Source of the DNA: Caballeronia glebae
Lineage (GTDB): Bacteria; Pseudomonadota; Gammaproteobacteria; Burkholderiales; Burkholderiaceae
Direction of reading: 5' to 3'
Length of the DNA: 35,848 bases
NCBI RefSeq assembly: GCF_001545035.1
Contig: NZ_FCOJ02000069.1
Location: 1 to 35,848, forward strand
A program made the translations under genes and the position numbers. Positions 8,066-15,574 of this stretch are shown piece by piece; the stretch's first letter is position 1; each line of letters opens with the position of its first letter. The notes beneath the pieces were generated by a model, which saw only the letters and a list, made by a program, of their open reading frames with translations, was not told where the DNA came from and did no database searches.

Positions 8066-8764
8066 ATGAGTAATTCGTCAATACCCAGCACCCGATCGAT
8101 CGCCTTTACCGTCCCAACCCATTTAGCCGAAGCACTTGCGCAGACCGTTGAAGACTTCCTCGCAAAGGCAGCGGGCGGAATGACCCCCGCGCAGCGAGCG
8201 GCCGAGATACGCGCTCAGGATCGCGACGCGAGCTTGGATTCGCTCGCCTATCTTCTTGAAGTGGCGGAGGGCAGTTCTGGGCAGGCGCGCGTCGCTGCTC
8301 AGTTCCTGGCAGGCCTCTACAACGGCGACGACTTCCCGTTCAGTCTCACGGACTTTCGACGGCTCGACGACGATCTGCTGGAGCACTGCATGCAAGTGCT
8401 GCGGCTGGACAGTCAGCACGCAACGGAAGTACATCGTTACTTTCCCGATGGGGATACCCGGTGGCAGGCGATGATCAGACGATGGGGGCTGGCTGACGAA
8501 CCGGCGCACACGCCGCTGCCGCACGACGACCTGGTTCATTCGTGTCAGTACGACAACAAGCTGGACGCCCCCGGATATCGAGATGTAACCTTGTTCGTCA
8601 AAGTCGCGGTCGGTGCTGACGACGTTCGGACAGTCGGCCTCGCGCTCTCGGCGGCCGATTCAGAACGGCTAGCGGCGGACCTCGTGTCGGTTCATCGCCT
8701 TGCGTGGACGCGCGGCAAGCCGTTGGATGCAGACGACAATGAGCCGCGACCCGCCTGGCTTTGA
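8066..8764 (+). CDS. DUF7673-like hypothetical protein
   Basis: About 232 residues from the ATG at 8066; the frame is open further upstream but that part is arginine-rich and lies in a region with a terminator, so the internal ATG is preferred although no clear ribosome site is visible. Residues about 55-145 (LDSLAYLLEVAEG ... QARVAAQFLAGLYNGDDFPF ... DLLEHCMQVLRLD) resemble the DUF7673 family as I recall it. The C-terminal 80 residues form a second, beta-rich domain. Function unknown; it lies directly upstream of the parB promoter region on the same strand. Confidence 0.65.
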   Translation: MSNSSIPSTRSIAFTVPTHLAEALAQTVEDFLAKAAGGMTPAQRAAEIRAQDRDASLDSLAYLLEVAEGSSGQARVAAQFLAGLYNGDDFPFSLTDFRRLDDDLLEHCMQVLRLDSQHATEVHRYFPDGDTRWQAMIRRWGLADEPAHTPLPHDDLVHSCQYDNKLDAPGYRDVTLFVKVAVGADDVRTVGLALSAADSERLAADLVSVHRLAWTRGKPLDADDNEPRPAWL

Positions 8765-8773
8765 AAGACGGTA

Positions 8774-8856
8774 TGAAATCGCGAGCTTTGATTGGCTCTG
8801 CCCGCAAAGTAAGCCGCTATCTTTGCTCCATTACCCGCGTCATTGACGCATCGACC
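8774..8856 (+). promoter_or_regulatory. Shared promoter/leader module, copy 1 (parB)
   Basis: Upstream box TGAAATCGCGAGCTTT at 8774, a -10-like TATCTT at 8818, then a probable transcript start and a 5' hairpin GCGTCA / TGACGC (8837-8849) followed by ATCGACC. The same order and spacing recur before the 19413 gene and moxR. A standard -35 hexamer is not obvious, so the upstream box may bind an activator. A second small hairpin GCTGAC / GTCAGC follows at 8861-8876. Confidence 0.6.
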
Positions 8857-8889
8857 CCGCGCTGACTTCCGTCAGCCCACGTTGTTCAA

Positions 8890-8924
8890 CCCTTTGGGAA
8901 CCACTCCCAAAGGGGCAGGTTCCC
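8890..8924 (+). promoter_or_regulatory. Bistable/pseudoknot-type leader hairpin before parB
   Basis: Perfect 10-bp stem CCCTTTGGGA / TCCCAAAGGG with loop ACCAC. An alternative pairing GGGAACC (8896-8902) with GGTTCCC (8918-8924) competes with the first, or forms a short pseudoknot through the loop. It ends 16 nt before the start codon, so it could affect ribosome access. Related structures stand before several other backbone genes here. Confidence 0.6.
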
Positions 8925-8940
8925 TCTCCAGAGCCCTGCA

Positions 8941-10608
8941 ATGCAACAACAACCTACTCTCGCCCTCAAGCATATCCAGGTCAGCATCAATCCCCGCAAG
9001 TATTTCGATGCGGCGGAGATGGAAGAGCTGACCGCGTCTGTGCGCGAAAAAGGCGTCATTCAGCCTGTTATCGTGCGAACGCTCGCTGACGGCGGCTTCA
9101 GCCTCGTCGCAGGCGGCCGCAGATATAAGGCGGCGCTTGCGGCGCATGGCGAGGACTATGAGATCCCCGTCGTCGTTCGAGACATCGATGAAGTCGAAGC
9201 GAAGCAACTCGCCATCATCGAGAACATTCAGCGAGCCGACATGTCGCCGGCCGAAGAAGCCATTGCCGCAGCCGAGCAGGTCGGGCTGTGCAAAGGCGAT
9301 CGCGATGAAGTGGCGCGTATCTTCGGCTGGTCGCGTGCGACGCTGGATAAGCGTCTCGCGCTGATGAATTGCAGCACTCCCGTGCTCGAGGCGCTCAGTA
9401 CGCGGCAGATCCTTCTCGGTCACGCCGAGCTGCTTGCTGCGCTTCCCAAAGAGACGCAGGACAAGCTGTTGCCGGTGATTATCAAGGAAGGCAAGCCGGT
9501 CGCGGAGGTCAAGAAAACCATCGAACAGGTCGCCTGTTCGTTGGGCGCAGCGATCTTCGACAAGGCCGACTGCGCCGGATGCCCGCACAACTCGTCCACG
9601 CAGGGCGAGATGTTCGGCGAGTCCCTTGGCACCGGAAACTGTACGAACCGCACCTGCTACAACGAGAAGACCGAAAAGATGCTCGATGCAACGGCCGCTG
9701 GCCTGCGCGACGAATATCCGGTCGTGAAGATCGTGCGTGCTGGCGACAATCACACGCGCGTGCAACTCTCGGTTGACGGCCCGAAAGGCGTTGGCGAAGA
9801 GCAGGCGAAGGCGTGTCACGCGTGCCAGAGCTACGGCGCGGCGGTGAGCGGTCTGCCTGACTCGATCGGCAAGGTCTATCGTGGCCAATGTTTCGACACC
9901 GTCTGCAACATGAAGAAGGTGGCGGCGCAACTGCAAGCCGTGAAAGCCGCGACGCAGCCGAAAGCTGAGGCGAAGGCAGGCGCGAAAGCGCAGCCTGCGG
10001 CAGCAAAGGGTGCCGCCGCCGCGCCGGCGACGACGAGTAATCCGCCGGCAACGGTGGTTTCCGAGTCGGACAAGATCAAACAGTATCGCGTGGCGTTGTG
10101 GCGCAAAGCCCTGCGCCGTGAAGTCGGCGCGGATCCTGGGCTTGCCCAGCGATACCTTGTTGCGATCGCCTTGTCCGACCAGATGCGCTGCGTCGATCAA
10201 AAGACGCTGGCTGGCATCTGGGAGAAGCTTACTGAGGAGCAGGTCGCATCCGGCGACGTGTCGAAAGCTGTTGCGTCTACGGCGGCCGCTGACGACGCCA
10301 AGCTCGCACATGCCGTCACCGGTGTGACGGTGGCTGCGATCCAGGGGCTCGACGTCCAGCACCTCACGCGTCTGTGCAAGCACCATCGCCTCGACCTCGC
10401 GAAGCACTGGAAGCTCTGCAAGGAGTTTCTGGAACTGATCACGAAGTCGGAAATGATGGTGGTTGCTGACGAACTCGGTATTCGCGCCGCGCTCGGCGAC
10501 AACTTCAAGAAAGTCTTCGGCAAGTCCAAGTCCGAGGTGATCGACGCGCTTCTCGCCGTCGATGGCTTCGACTACACGGGCAAGGTTCCGAAGGTGCTCA
10601 AGTTTTAA
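8941..10608 (+). CDS. parB: PRTRC system ParB-family protein
   Basis: A 555-residue ParB-like protein, first gene of the PRTRC cassette. Residues 8-105 form the ParB/Srx nuclease-like domain with the GGRRY motif (58-62) and ENIQRADMSP (94-103); residues about 110-175 form the helix-turn-helix part (DEVARIFGWSRATLDKRLAL). Two four-cysteine modules follow, each CxxC...CxxxxC: Cys 211, 214, 234, 239 and Cys 292, 295, 317, 322, probably two zinc sites. An Ala/Lys-rich linker (about 330-365) leads to a helical C-terminal domain. In classical partition ParB uses CTP and binds parS; here no ParA is adjacent, so the role may differ. Expression is likely governed by the shared leader module just upstream. 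Confidence 0.95.
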   Translation: MQQQPTLALKHIQVSINPRKYFDAAEMEELTASVREKGVIQPVIVRTLADGGFSLVAGGRRYKAALAAHGEDYEIPVVVRDIDEVEAKQLAIIENIQRADMSPAEEAIAAAEQVGLCKGDRDEVARIFGWSRATLDKRLALMNCSTPVLEALSTRQILLGHAELLAALPKETQDKLLPVIIKEGKPVAEVKKTIEQVACSLGAAIFDKADCAGCPHNSSTQGEMFGESLGTGNCTNRTCYNEKTEKMLDATAAGLRDEYPVVKIVRAGDNHTRVQLSVDGPKGVGEEQAKACHACQSYGAAVSGLPDSIGKVYRGQCFDTVCNMKKVAAQLQAVKAATQPKAEAKAGAKAQPAAAKGAAAAPATTSNPPATVVSESDKIKQYRVALWRKALRREVGADPGLAQRYLVAIALSDQMRCVDQKTLAGIWEKLTEEQVASGDVSKAVASTAAADDAKLAHAVTGVTVAAIQGLDVQHLTRLCKHHRLDLAKHWKLCKEFLELITKSEMMVVADELGIRAALGDNFKKVFGKSKSEVIDALLAVDGFDYTGKVPKVLKF

Positions 10609-10656
10609 ACGCGCCGCTCGCAAGAGGGCGCATCGATAGCAGTTCCCAACTTTTTT

Positions 10657-10682
10657 GACCGCCTTCGGGCGGTCTTTTTTCT
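10657..10682 (+). terminator. Intrinsic terminator between parB and PRTRC E
   Basis: GACCGCC / GGCGGTC stem with TTCG loop and a T tract, ending about 16 nt before the next start codon. Confidence 0.85.
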
Positions 10683-10697
10683 TTGCCGGAGTCTTCC

Positions 10698-11204
10698 ATG
10701 TTTGTAGCTATTGAACCGCTTCTGCGTCACTGCTCGAAGCTCACGCTGTCGTTGCAGATGAAGGGTGATGACATGGTCGTCTGCGTCATGCCGCAAGGCA
10801 CGGCGAAAGACGCCGCCATGCTCCAGCCGCTCGCGCTCACCGCAAGCGCGGCCGAGCTCGACGCGGGCTTCGTCGATGCGCTCGCGGCCTATACCGGCGC
10901 GCACGCATCGCTCGCCGAGCAAGTCGCTGCAACCACTGCCATTCTCGAAGCCGCCAAGACGACGCAAGTCTTGAAGGCGACCAAGACGCTGGCGAAGGGC
11001 AGCAAGCCCGCCTTGCCGGCGCCCGGCAGATCGAGCACAGCCTCGGACAGCGATGAGGATGACGACAGCGAGAACGCGAGCGACAGCGACAGCGACAACG
11101 ACAACGCCGAAGAGCGGAGCACCGCTTCGAAGGAGTCGCCGACGTCGTCTGCATCGGCGGAGCCGGCCAAGACCGGGACCAACCTCGCATCGCTTTTCGA
11201 CTAA
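10698..11204 (+). CDS. PRTRC system protein E
   Basis: A 168-residue protein, placed as in other PRTRC cassettes directly after parB. The first ~100 residues are folded (MFVAIEPLLRHCSKLTLSLQ ... QPLALTASAAELDAGFVDAL); the rest is an extremely acidic, Ser/Asp-rich low-complexity tail (DSDEDDDSENASDSDSD) ending in TNLASLFD, a short hydrophobic motif that could be a docking peptide. GGAG lies 7 nt before the ATG at 10698; the TTG at 10683 is not needed. The family is defined by co-occurrence; the biochemical role is unknown. An acidic tail could mimic DNA or bind a basic partner, which is inference. Confidence 0.88.
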   Translation: MFVAIEPLLRHCSKLTLSLQMKGDDMVVCVMPQGTAKDAAMLQPLALTASAAELDAGFVDALAAYTGAHASLAEQVAATTAILEAAKTTQVLKATKTLAKGSKPALPAPGRSSTASDSDEDDDSENASDSDSDNDNAEERSTASKESPTSSASAEPAKTGTNLASLFD

Positions 11205-11213
11205 GGAGCAGAC

Positions 11214-11462
11214 ATGGCTATCTCAGTTGCGAAGCTCACGCGCGAGTTCGTCTACAACGGTGTGACGTTCCCCGATCCGGGTCCGACCTTCTCGCCCGAC
11301 GATGTTCGCGATCTCTACTCCGCGCAGTACCCAGAGCTGACGACCGCGGCCATCGACGGACCGACGACGGAAGCTGAAGTCATGCGCTTCACGTTCGTGC
11401 GTGCCGCAGGTGCCAAGGGTGCAGCTCATCGCGCAACGCAGCCCTGCAGCGCCCATGCGTAA
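11214..11462 (+). CDS. PRTRC system protein C (ubiquitin-like)
   Basis: An 82-residue protein preceded by AAGGAG. The core (REFVYNGVTFPDPGP, DVRDLYSAQYPELTTAAIDGP, MRFTFVRAAGAKG) has the PRTRC protein C pattern, a family that comparative genomics has linked to prokaryotic ubiquitin-like beta-grasp proteins. As I recall, homologues usually end close to the G-x-K-G segment; here Lys68-Gly69 is followed by 13 extra residues (AAHRATQPCSAHA). That is reminiscent of ubiquitin precursors needing C-terminal trimming, and a JAMM protease (protein A) is encoded downstream. This processing idea is inference. It is part of the E-C-F operon. Confidence 0.9.
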   Translation: MAISVAKLTREFVYNGVTFPDPGPTFSPDDVRDLYSAQYPELTTAAIDGPTTEAEVMRFTFVRAAGAKGAAHRATQPCSAHA

Positions 11463-11514
11463 GCGCGACCTTCTCAAAGCCTTGTCCGACCCGGACCTGG
11501 CTCTTTCCCATCAG

Positions 11515-11541
11515 AAACCGCCCGGAAGGGCGGTTTTTTTT
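11515..11541 (+). terminator. Terminator-like hairpin before PRTRC F
   Basis: ACCGCCC / GGGCGGT stem with GGAA loop, followed by eight Ts. It ends about 20 nt before the PRTRC F start codon, between the C and F genes. Confidence 0.85.
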
Positions 11542-11561
11542 CATGACAAGGAGATCGAGCA

Positions 11562-12701
11562 ATGTTCTTCGATCCTCGACCGTCTGGTGCAGAAGTCGCT
11601 GTCTCGGGAGAGCCTTGGCAACCGCGACGCGCTGCCGCTGCCGGACGTCGACCTGCCCATGATTTTCTGAGCCTGACGGCCATCGGTTCGGACGTTCAAA
11701 CGCGCGCAGTGATGCGTTGGAACGCCGAAAAGGATGTTGCCGGTCTCATCTCCGCTCAGTTCAACTCGGGCGTGCTGAGGCCGCGCGATGTACCGGAGTT
11801 CAAGGGCGCGGGTGATGCGCTTGCCCACGGCTTTTTCGCGTGGGCCAAGCGTCAGATGCCGCGCCTTGACTGCATCGGCTTCGACTTCGTGCTGTGTGAC
11901 CTCGCTGCCGTGCAAGAGGTTGTCCAGTACCAGGAGGACAGCAGCGACTTCAATCCGACCTCTCCCGTGTATCTCGGCATTGAGATCACGGAGGAAAACA
12001 TCTTCGAGATCGGCCGGCGTGTCGCGGAGCTTCGGGATGTTCATCCGCGGCTAGTGTCGACGGCGATGGTGCTCATCAACCGTGCAGCGGGTCGCACGAT
12101 CTGGGTCAGAACGCCCGATGAGTTCCTGGGCGAATTCGCCTCGTGGTTCTGGGATGGCGACTCACAAGCGACCGACGAGGAAGCGCGCGAGACGCTGACT
12201 GACCGATTCGGAGAGGACGAAGCAGAGATCGAGCATTACCTCCCTTCCGTTGTGCGTCCGCAGCTCTGTCCTGACGATATGGACGTGTATCGGTGGCATG
12301 CGAAGAGTCGGCGCTATCTGCCTCAACGGGCGCTTGGTGTCGCGGCGCTTAGGCGGCTTCAACGCTTCACGTCGGGTCGCACGCGTCGCATTTGCGCCGA
12401 GCTTGAAAAGTTGTCGCTGATGGTGCAGCGGGTCGGAAATCGCAGCCTCTTCGGTTGCGATTATCGGCCCCGTTGCGCGTATGCAGCGGCCACGCTCACG
12501 GTGCAGAACGACCAGCGCGTCGGCGAAGTGCTCGACTCGCACTACGAGTATCTCGCGAGCGCCGGCGACGGCACGACCTACCTCGGCTTCACGCCGATTG
12601 CCTTCATACCTGATGCCATCCGCCAGCAGTACGCGAACTGGTCGCAGGGCTTATCCATTCTTGGCCAACTGGACCGCGTCATCGCGGGTCTCGCGGCATA
12701 A
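11562..12701 (+). CDS. PRTRC system protein F
   Basis: A 379-residue protein matching PRTRC protein F in position, length and overall pattern. AAGGAG lies 8 nt before the ATG. Visible segments include LPRLDCIGFDFVLCDLAAV-like strands near residue 100, a region of regular helix/strand (residues 130-250) and a positively charged helical part near 255-300 (RRYLPQRALGVAALRRLQRF). No catalytic motif is recognised. It precedes the E2-like protein B by 13 bp, so the two are probably co-translated. Function unknown; the family is defined by its association with ParB and ThiF homologues. Confidence 0.88.
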   Translation: MFFDPRPSGAEVAVSGEPWQPRRAAAAGRRPAHDFLSLTAIGSDVQTRAVMRWNAEKDVAGLISAQFNSGVLRPRDVPEFKGAGDALAHGFFAWAKRQMPRLDCIGFDFVLCDLAAVQEVVQYQEDSSDFNPTSPVYLGIEITEENIFEIGRRVAELRDVHPRLVSTAMVLINRAAGRTIWVRTPDEFLGEFASWFWDGDSQATDEEARETLTDRFGEDEAEIEHYLPSVVRPQLCPDDMDVYRWHAKSRRYLPQRALGVAALRRLQRFTSGRTRRICAELEKLSLMVQRVGNRSLFGCDYRPRCAYAAATLTVQNDQRVGEVLDSHYEYLASAGDGTTYLGFTPIAFIPDAIRQQYANWSQGLSILGQLDRVIAGLAA

Positions 12702-12714
12702 CTAGGAGCTTTGT

Positions 12715-13446
12715 ATGAAAGGACTTGATATCGGCTCGGACCGCGTCGAGGAACTCGCCGCGACCAGTGCCATTTTACTTTACAGCCGTCAGGACCGAAG
12801 CGCTGTCTACGGCACCGTTCATCCGGTAACGCAAGACAAGGGCGGGAGGGCGACGATTGGCGCAGGACGGCCGATCGACCGTATGGCGCTGTTCGATTGC
12901 CTGCGTGAGCTTGCTGATAACGCCGGGCCGAAGGCGGAATTCCTGCCTGAAACGGTACTCGCGGTGTCGCAAGACGCGGTGATGTGGTGGTGCAGACCGG
13001 CAATGCGAAGAGTCTTCTTCGACTGTCCGGAGATCGGGCGGCGCAGTGCGGTCGTCCCGCACCCTGGGTTGGTGTTTCGTGCAGCTTCGAACGGGTTCTC
13101 CGTGTTCGCGCTGCAGGAAGCCAGCCGGCCAACGCCTGATTCGATGCTGCACGAACCGCCTTACTTTAACACTTGGGATTGGGGAAAGATCTGCATCGGG
13201 TCGGCAACTGTGCCTAAGCGGATTGATATCGGGTCGATCGCCGGATGGGAGAGCGGGTTCTTTGAATCCGCCTTCACGCACCCCAATCACGGCAACCAAC
13301 GTGTTTCGCATCCCAAGGGGGAGTTCGCGTTCTGGAATGACATGCTCGACGGCAAGTATGGCGAGCAGTTCCCGAGAGATGCGCTCGTTTCCATGGACAT
13401 AACCCTCGCTGAGCTGATCGCTGGCAGAAAAGGAGATCTGAAATGA
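12715..13446 (+). CDS. PRTRC system protein B (E2-like)
   Basis: A 243-residue protein of the PRTRC B family, classed in comparative studies with prokaryotic E2-like (UBC-fold) proteins. The key segment is DWGKICIGSA at about residues 155-163, where Cys160 sits in a context like the active-site Cys of E2 enzymes (G-x-[IV]-C). Downstream, GWESGFFESAFTHPNHG is a conserved-looking aromatic/His region. If active, Cys160 would carry the ubiquitin-like protein as a thioester received from the ThiF-type E1. TAGGAG precedes the ATG, and the 3' end overlaps the next start (ATGA-type), indicating tight coupling with protein A. Confidence 0.9.
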   Translation: MKGLDIGSDRVEELAATSAILLYSRQDRSAVYGTVHPVTQDKGGRATIGAGRPIDRMALFDCLRELADNAGPKAEFLPETVLAVSQDAVMWWCRPAMRRVFFDCPEIGRRSAVVPHPGLVFRAASNGFSVFALQEASRPTPDSMLHEPPYFNTWDWGKICIGSATVPKRIDIGSIAGWESGFFESAFTHPNHGNQRVSHPKGEFAFWNDMLDGKYGEQFPRDALVSMDITLAELIAGRKGDLK

Positions 13447-14099
13447 ATGCTGGTGCTTTGAATCCTGCCGATGCCGCGCTTCAGCGCTCCTTCCCGACTG
13501 TGATGGTGCCCCGGCGTGAGCCGGTCGCGCCCATGCAGTCGACAGGCGAGCGACTGATCATCGGTGAGAACGGTGTCTTTCTTGAAATCGATCTGCCGTG
13601 GCTTTCGGTCGTTCGCCGCATTGCGCACTACACCGTCCCGACCGCCATCCCATACGGGAAAGTGGCCGAATCGACGGAGTTGCGTTGTGGCGCCGTGCCG
13701 CCCGAGTTGATCGGCGAATTCGTCACGATGGCGCGCGCCGCGCATCCGCTGGAAACGGGTGCGTGGATCGTCTGGAACGCCGAGACGAAGCAGTTTCGTC
13801 TGGCGCCTGTGAGGGTGCTCTCGCAAGGCACCGGCTCGCTGAAGTACGAGCGGCCGGATCTTTCGGCGGACGAGCTGCGCGTGATTGACTGTCATTCGCA
13901 CGGTGCTCACCCGGCCTTCTTCTCGTCGACAGACGACGATGACGACCGGCATGAGACGAAGTTCGCCTTCGTCGTTGGGAACTGCGCATCATCGGTTCCT
14001 ACCATGGCGATGCGGCTGTGTGCGAAGGGCATCTTCGAAGACGTCGAGCGCTTGCCGAGCAGTTGGTACGCGGCGGCCAAGCTGAAGGAGGCGGCATGA
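13443..14099 (+). CDS. PRTRC system protein A (JAMM-type protease)
   Basis: A 218-residue protein. It contains a complete JAMM zinc-protease signature H-S-H-x7-S-x2-D: His151, His153, Ser161, Asp164. The upstream catalytic Glu could be one of Glu77, Glu88 or Glu104. JAMM proteases remove ubiquitin-like tags or trim their C-termini; the likely substrate is PRTRC protein C or its conjugates. AAAGGAG precedes the ATG. The start overlaps the end of protein B by 4 nt and the end overlaps the ThiF start by 4 nt, so B, A and ThiF are translated as a coupled set. Asp163-Asp168 form an acidic run of uncertain meaning directly at the motif. Confidence 0.9.
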   Translation: MNAGALNPADAALQRSFPTVMVPRREPVAPMQSTGERLIIGENGVFLEIDLPWLSVVRRIAHYTVPTAIPYGKVAESTELRCGAVPPELIGEFVTMARAAHPLETGAWIVWNAETKQFRLAPVRVLSQGTGSLKYERPDLSADELRVIDCHSHGAHPAFFSSTDDDDDRHETKFAFVVGNCASSVPTMAMRLCAKGIFEDVERLPSSWYAAAKLKEAA

Positions 14100-14926
14100 C
14101 GAGCGCTATCCGTCATCAGCTTCCTTCCCAGATGCTCGAGCGAAGCTGGAATGTCGTCGTGGTGGGAGCGGGGGGCACCGGCAGTGCGGTGCTCCCGAGC
14201 TTGGCGCGCCTGCATCACGCGATGCTGGAGCTCGGCCACCCGGGCGGCATTGACTGCACGGTGTTCGATGATGACACGGTCAGCCCGACCAACGTCGGCC
14301 GGCAGGGCTTTTATCCGAACGACGTGGGCGAGTACAAAGCTTCGCTCATCGTCAATCGGCTCAATGCGCTGATGGGTACCAACTGGCGGGCGCAAACCCG
14401 CCGCTTCGGTGCAGGCGATCCGCTCTATAACGTCGATCTCGTGATCGGCTGCGTGGACACGCGTGCCGCACGGCGCGCGATTGTGAGCGCGGCGCAAACC
14501 AGCGGGGTTTATTACCTCGACTGTAGCAACGACACAGATCGCGGCCAGGTCGTGATCGGTCAAGTCTGCAACAAGAGCTATACGAAGAGAAACCCGGAGC
14601 GGCTGCCGCATGTCGGCGAGTTGTTTCCGGAGTTGATCGACGTGAAGCTCGATGCGAAAGACGAGACGCCGTCCTGTTCGATGGCTGAGGCGCTGCGCAA
14701 GCAATCGCTGGTCATCAATCAGGCCATCGCGGTTCAAGCGTTCAACCTGCTCTGGACCATGTTTCGAACCGGTGCAGTCCCGTTCTCGGGCGTGTTCGTC
14801 AACCTCGCAACGGGGCGGACGAACCCGATTACGCTGGACCCGGCCGCCTGGGCGCGCTTTGGCTATACGGTGCCGACGTCACCCGAAAAGAAGGCCGGCA
14901 AAAGTCGAAAGACTAAAACCGGCTAA
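14096..14926 (+). CDS. PRTRC system ThiF-family protein (E1-like)
   Basis: A 276-residue E1/ThiF/MoeB-type adenylating enzyme. The ATP-binding Rossmann motif VVVGAGGTGS is at residues 21-30, the Asp-containing strand VFDDDTV at 56-62 with NVGRQ at 66-70 (the E1 arginine/asparagine box), and CVDTRAARR near 119-127. A candidate acceptor cysteine is Cys194 in TPSCSMAEAL, where MoeB/ThiF proteins carry a related segment; Cys143 in LDCSND is another. It would activate the C-terminus of a ubiquitin-like protein. The tail (EKKAGKSRKTKTG) is basic and flexible. The ATG overlaps the protein A stop, giving coupled translation. This is the last gene of the cassette. Confidence 0.93.
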   Translation: MTSAIRHQLPSQMLERSWNVVVVGAGGTGSAVLPSLARLHHAMLELGHPGGIDCTVFDDDTVSPTNVGRQGFYPNDVGEYKASLIVNRLNALMGTNWRAQTRRFGAGDPLYNVDLVIGCVDTRAARRAIVSAAQTSGVYYLDCSNDTDRGQVVIGQVCNKSYTKRNPERLPHVGELFPELIDVKLDAKDETPSCSMAEALRKQSLVINQAIAVQAFNLLWTMFRTGAVPFSGVFVNLATGRTNPITLDPAAWARFGYTVPTSPEKKAGKSRKTKTG

Positions 14927-14937
14927 CTAGACCAATT

Positions 14938-14962
14938 CCGACTCTCGCCAGAGAGTCGGTTC
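14938..14962 (+). terminator. Possible terminator after ThiF
   Basis: Perfect 9-bp stem CCGACTCTC / GAGAGTCGG with loop GCCA, followed by only a short TTCT run, so efficiency may be modest. Confidence 0.55.
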
Positions 14963-15000
14963 TCCAACCGTGCCGGAAGGCCTTTTCAATAGGAGCTCGA

Positions 15001-15306
15001 ATGCTTCAAACAGCTTTAACGTTGGTCCTGTCGCTGCTGAAAGCGGTGACGTATTTCGTCAAACAATGGAAACCCGCCGCTGTCGGTTTGCTGGTGGGCC
15101 TCGGCGTACGTTGGATTCCGCAGTCGTCGCGGGCCGGCGAGTGGCTTTATGGGAAGTTCTCGCAAATTGAAAATCAAGCTTCGGAGCATCTGGGCTACTT
15201 GATGTTTGCGATTCTTGCTGCTTTCTTCGCGTCGCTAGCGTATCAGCGATTTGCGAAAAGCGAGGACGACCGAGCTCGCTGGTTCGTCAGCGCGTGCGCA
15301 ACGTAG
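15001..15306 (+). CDS. Small inner-membrane protein
   Basis: A 101-residue protein with two hydrophobic spans, about residues 3-35 (interrupted by KQWK, possibly two short helices) and 64-83 (LGYLMFAILAAFFASLAYQR), and a polar charged tail. TAGGAG lies 7 nt before the ATG. It follows the PRTRC cassette on the same strand but after a terminator-like hairpin. A second small membrane-protein frame overlaps its end. Function unknown; membrane topology suggests a component of a small envelope-associated pair. Confidence 0.7.
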   Translation: MLQTALTLVLSLLKAVTYFVKQWKPAAVGLLVGLGVRWIPQSSRAGEWLYGKFSQIENQASEHLGYLMFAILAAFFASLAYQRFAKSEDDRARWFVSACAT

Positions 15307-15481
15307 TCACGAAATACCTCATGCCGGCTATCGCAAGTGCAGGCGCTGCCATGTTCGGTGCGAGCGTTGCATTCGGTGAGCGCGGCGTCGTTTTGCCGTC
15401 TCGTACATCGTCTGGCTTGGCGTCATCGTCTGGTGTCTGCAGGTGATGGCTGACTACGCCGCAATGCCTCGCAGCTCGTAA
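15294..15481 (+). pseudogene. Probable frameshifted small membrane protein
   Basis: From a GTG at 15294 (overlapping the end of the previous gene) the frame reads a hydrophobic segment (KYLMPAIASAGAAMFGASVA, then FGERGVV). At the TTTT run 15391-15394 the coding pattern moves to another frame, which reads SYIVWLGVIVWCLQVMADYA and stops at 15481. One extra T would give a continuous ~62-residue protein with two membrane spans. This may be a true mutation, a sequencing error, or slippage at the T run. The call rests on hydrophobicity only. Confidence 0.4.
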
Positions 15482-15489
15482 CTTTCTCT

Positions 15490-15511
15490 CGCCCCCGCAT
15501 GGGGGCGTCTT
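15490..15511 (+). terminator. Weak terminator-like hairpin
   Basis: CGCCCCC / GGGGGCG stem with GCAT loop followed by TCTTCT, between the small membrane proteins and the 15575 gene. Confidence 0.55.
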
Positions 15512-15519
15512 CTCTGAAT

Positions 15520-15551
15520 CCCTGGCGGGCACGCAGCCCCGTCAGGGCTGC
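15520..15551 (+). promoter_or_regulatory. Leader hairpin of the bistable family before the 15575 gene
   Basis: Stem CCCTGGCGGG with CCCGTCAGGG (offset by one C, one G-T pair), loop ACGCA. GCAG (15533-15536) can pair with CTGC (15548-15551) just downstream; alternatively GCAGCCC (15533-15539) pairs with GGGCTGC (15545-15551). It ends 23 nt before the ATG. Confidence 0.5.
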
Positions 15552-15574
15552 TCCGCTATCAACTGGAGCAAAAC

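Noticed and set aside
7839..8081. Leftward 80-residue frame in the gap before the DUF7673-like gene
   Set aside because: No ribosome site, odd composition, passes through the 7978-8005 hairpin.
8872..10623. 583-residue frame opposite parB
   Set aside because: Arginine-, leucine- and histidine-rich shadow of a high-GC gene; the plus-strand ParB is unmistakable.
11041..11110. Repetitive GACAGCGAC-rich DNA
   Set aside because: Only reflects the Asp/Ser-rich tail of PRTRC E; not an iteron or CRISPR array.
11401..11670. Frame overlapping the end of protein C and the start of protein F
   Set aside because: Runs through the terminator hairpin, has no ribosome site and reads low-quality sequence.
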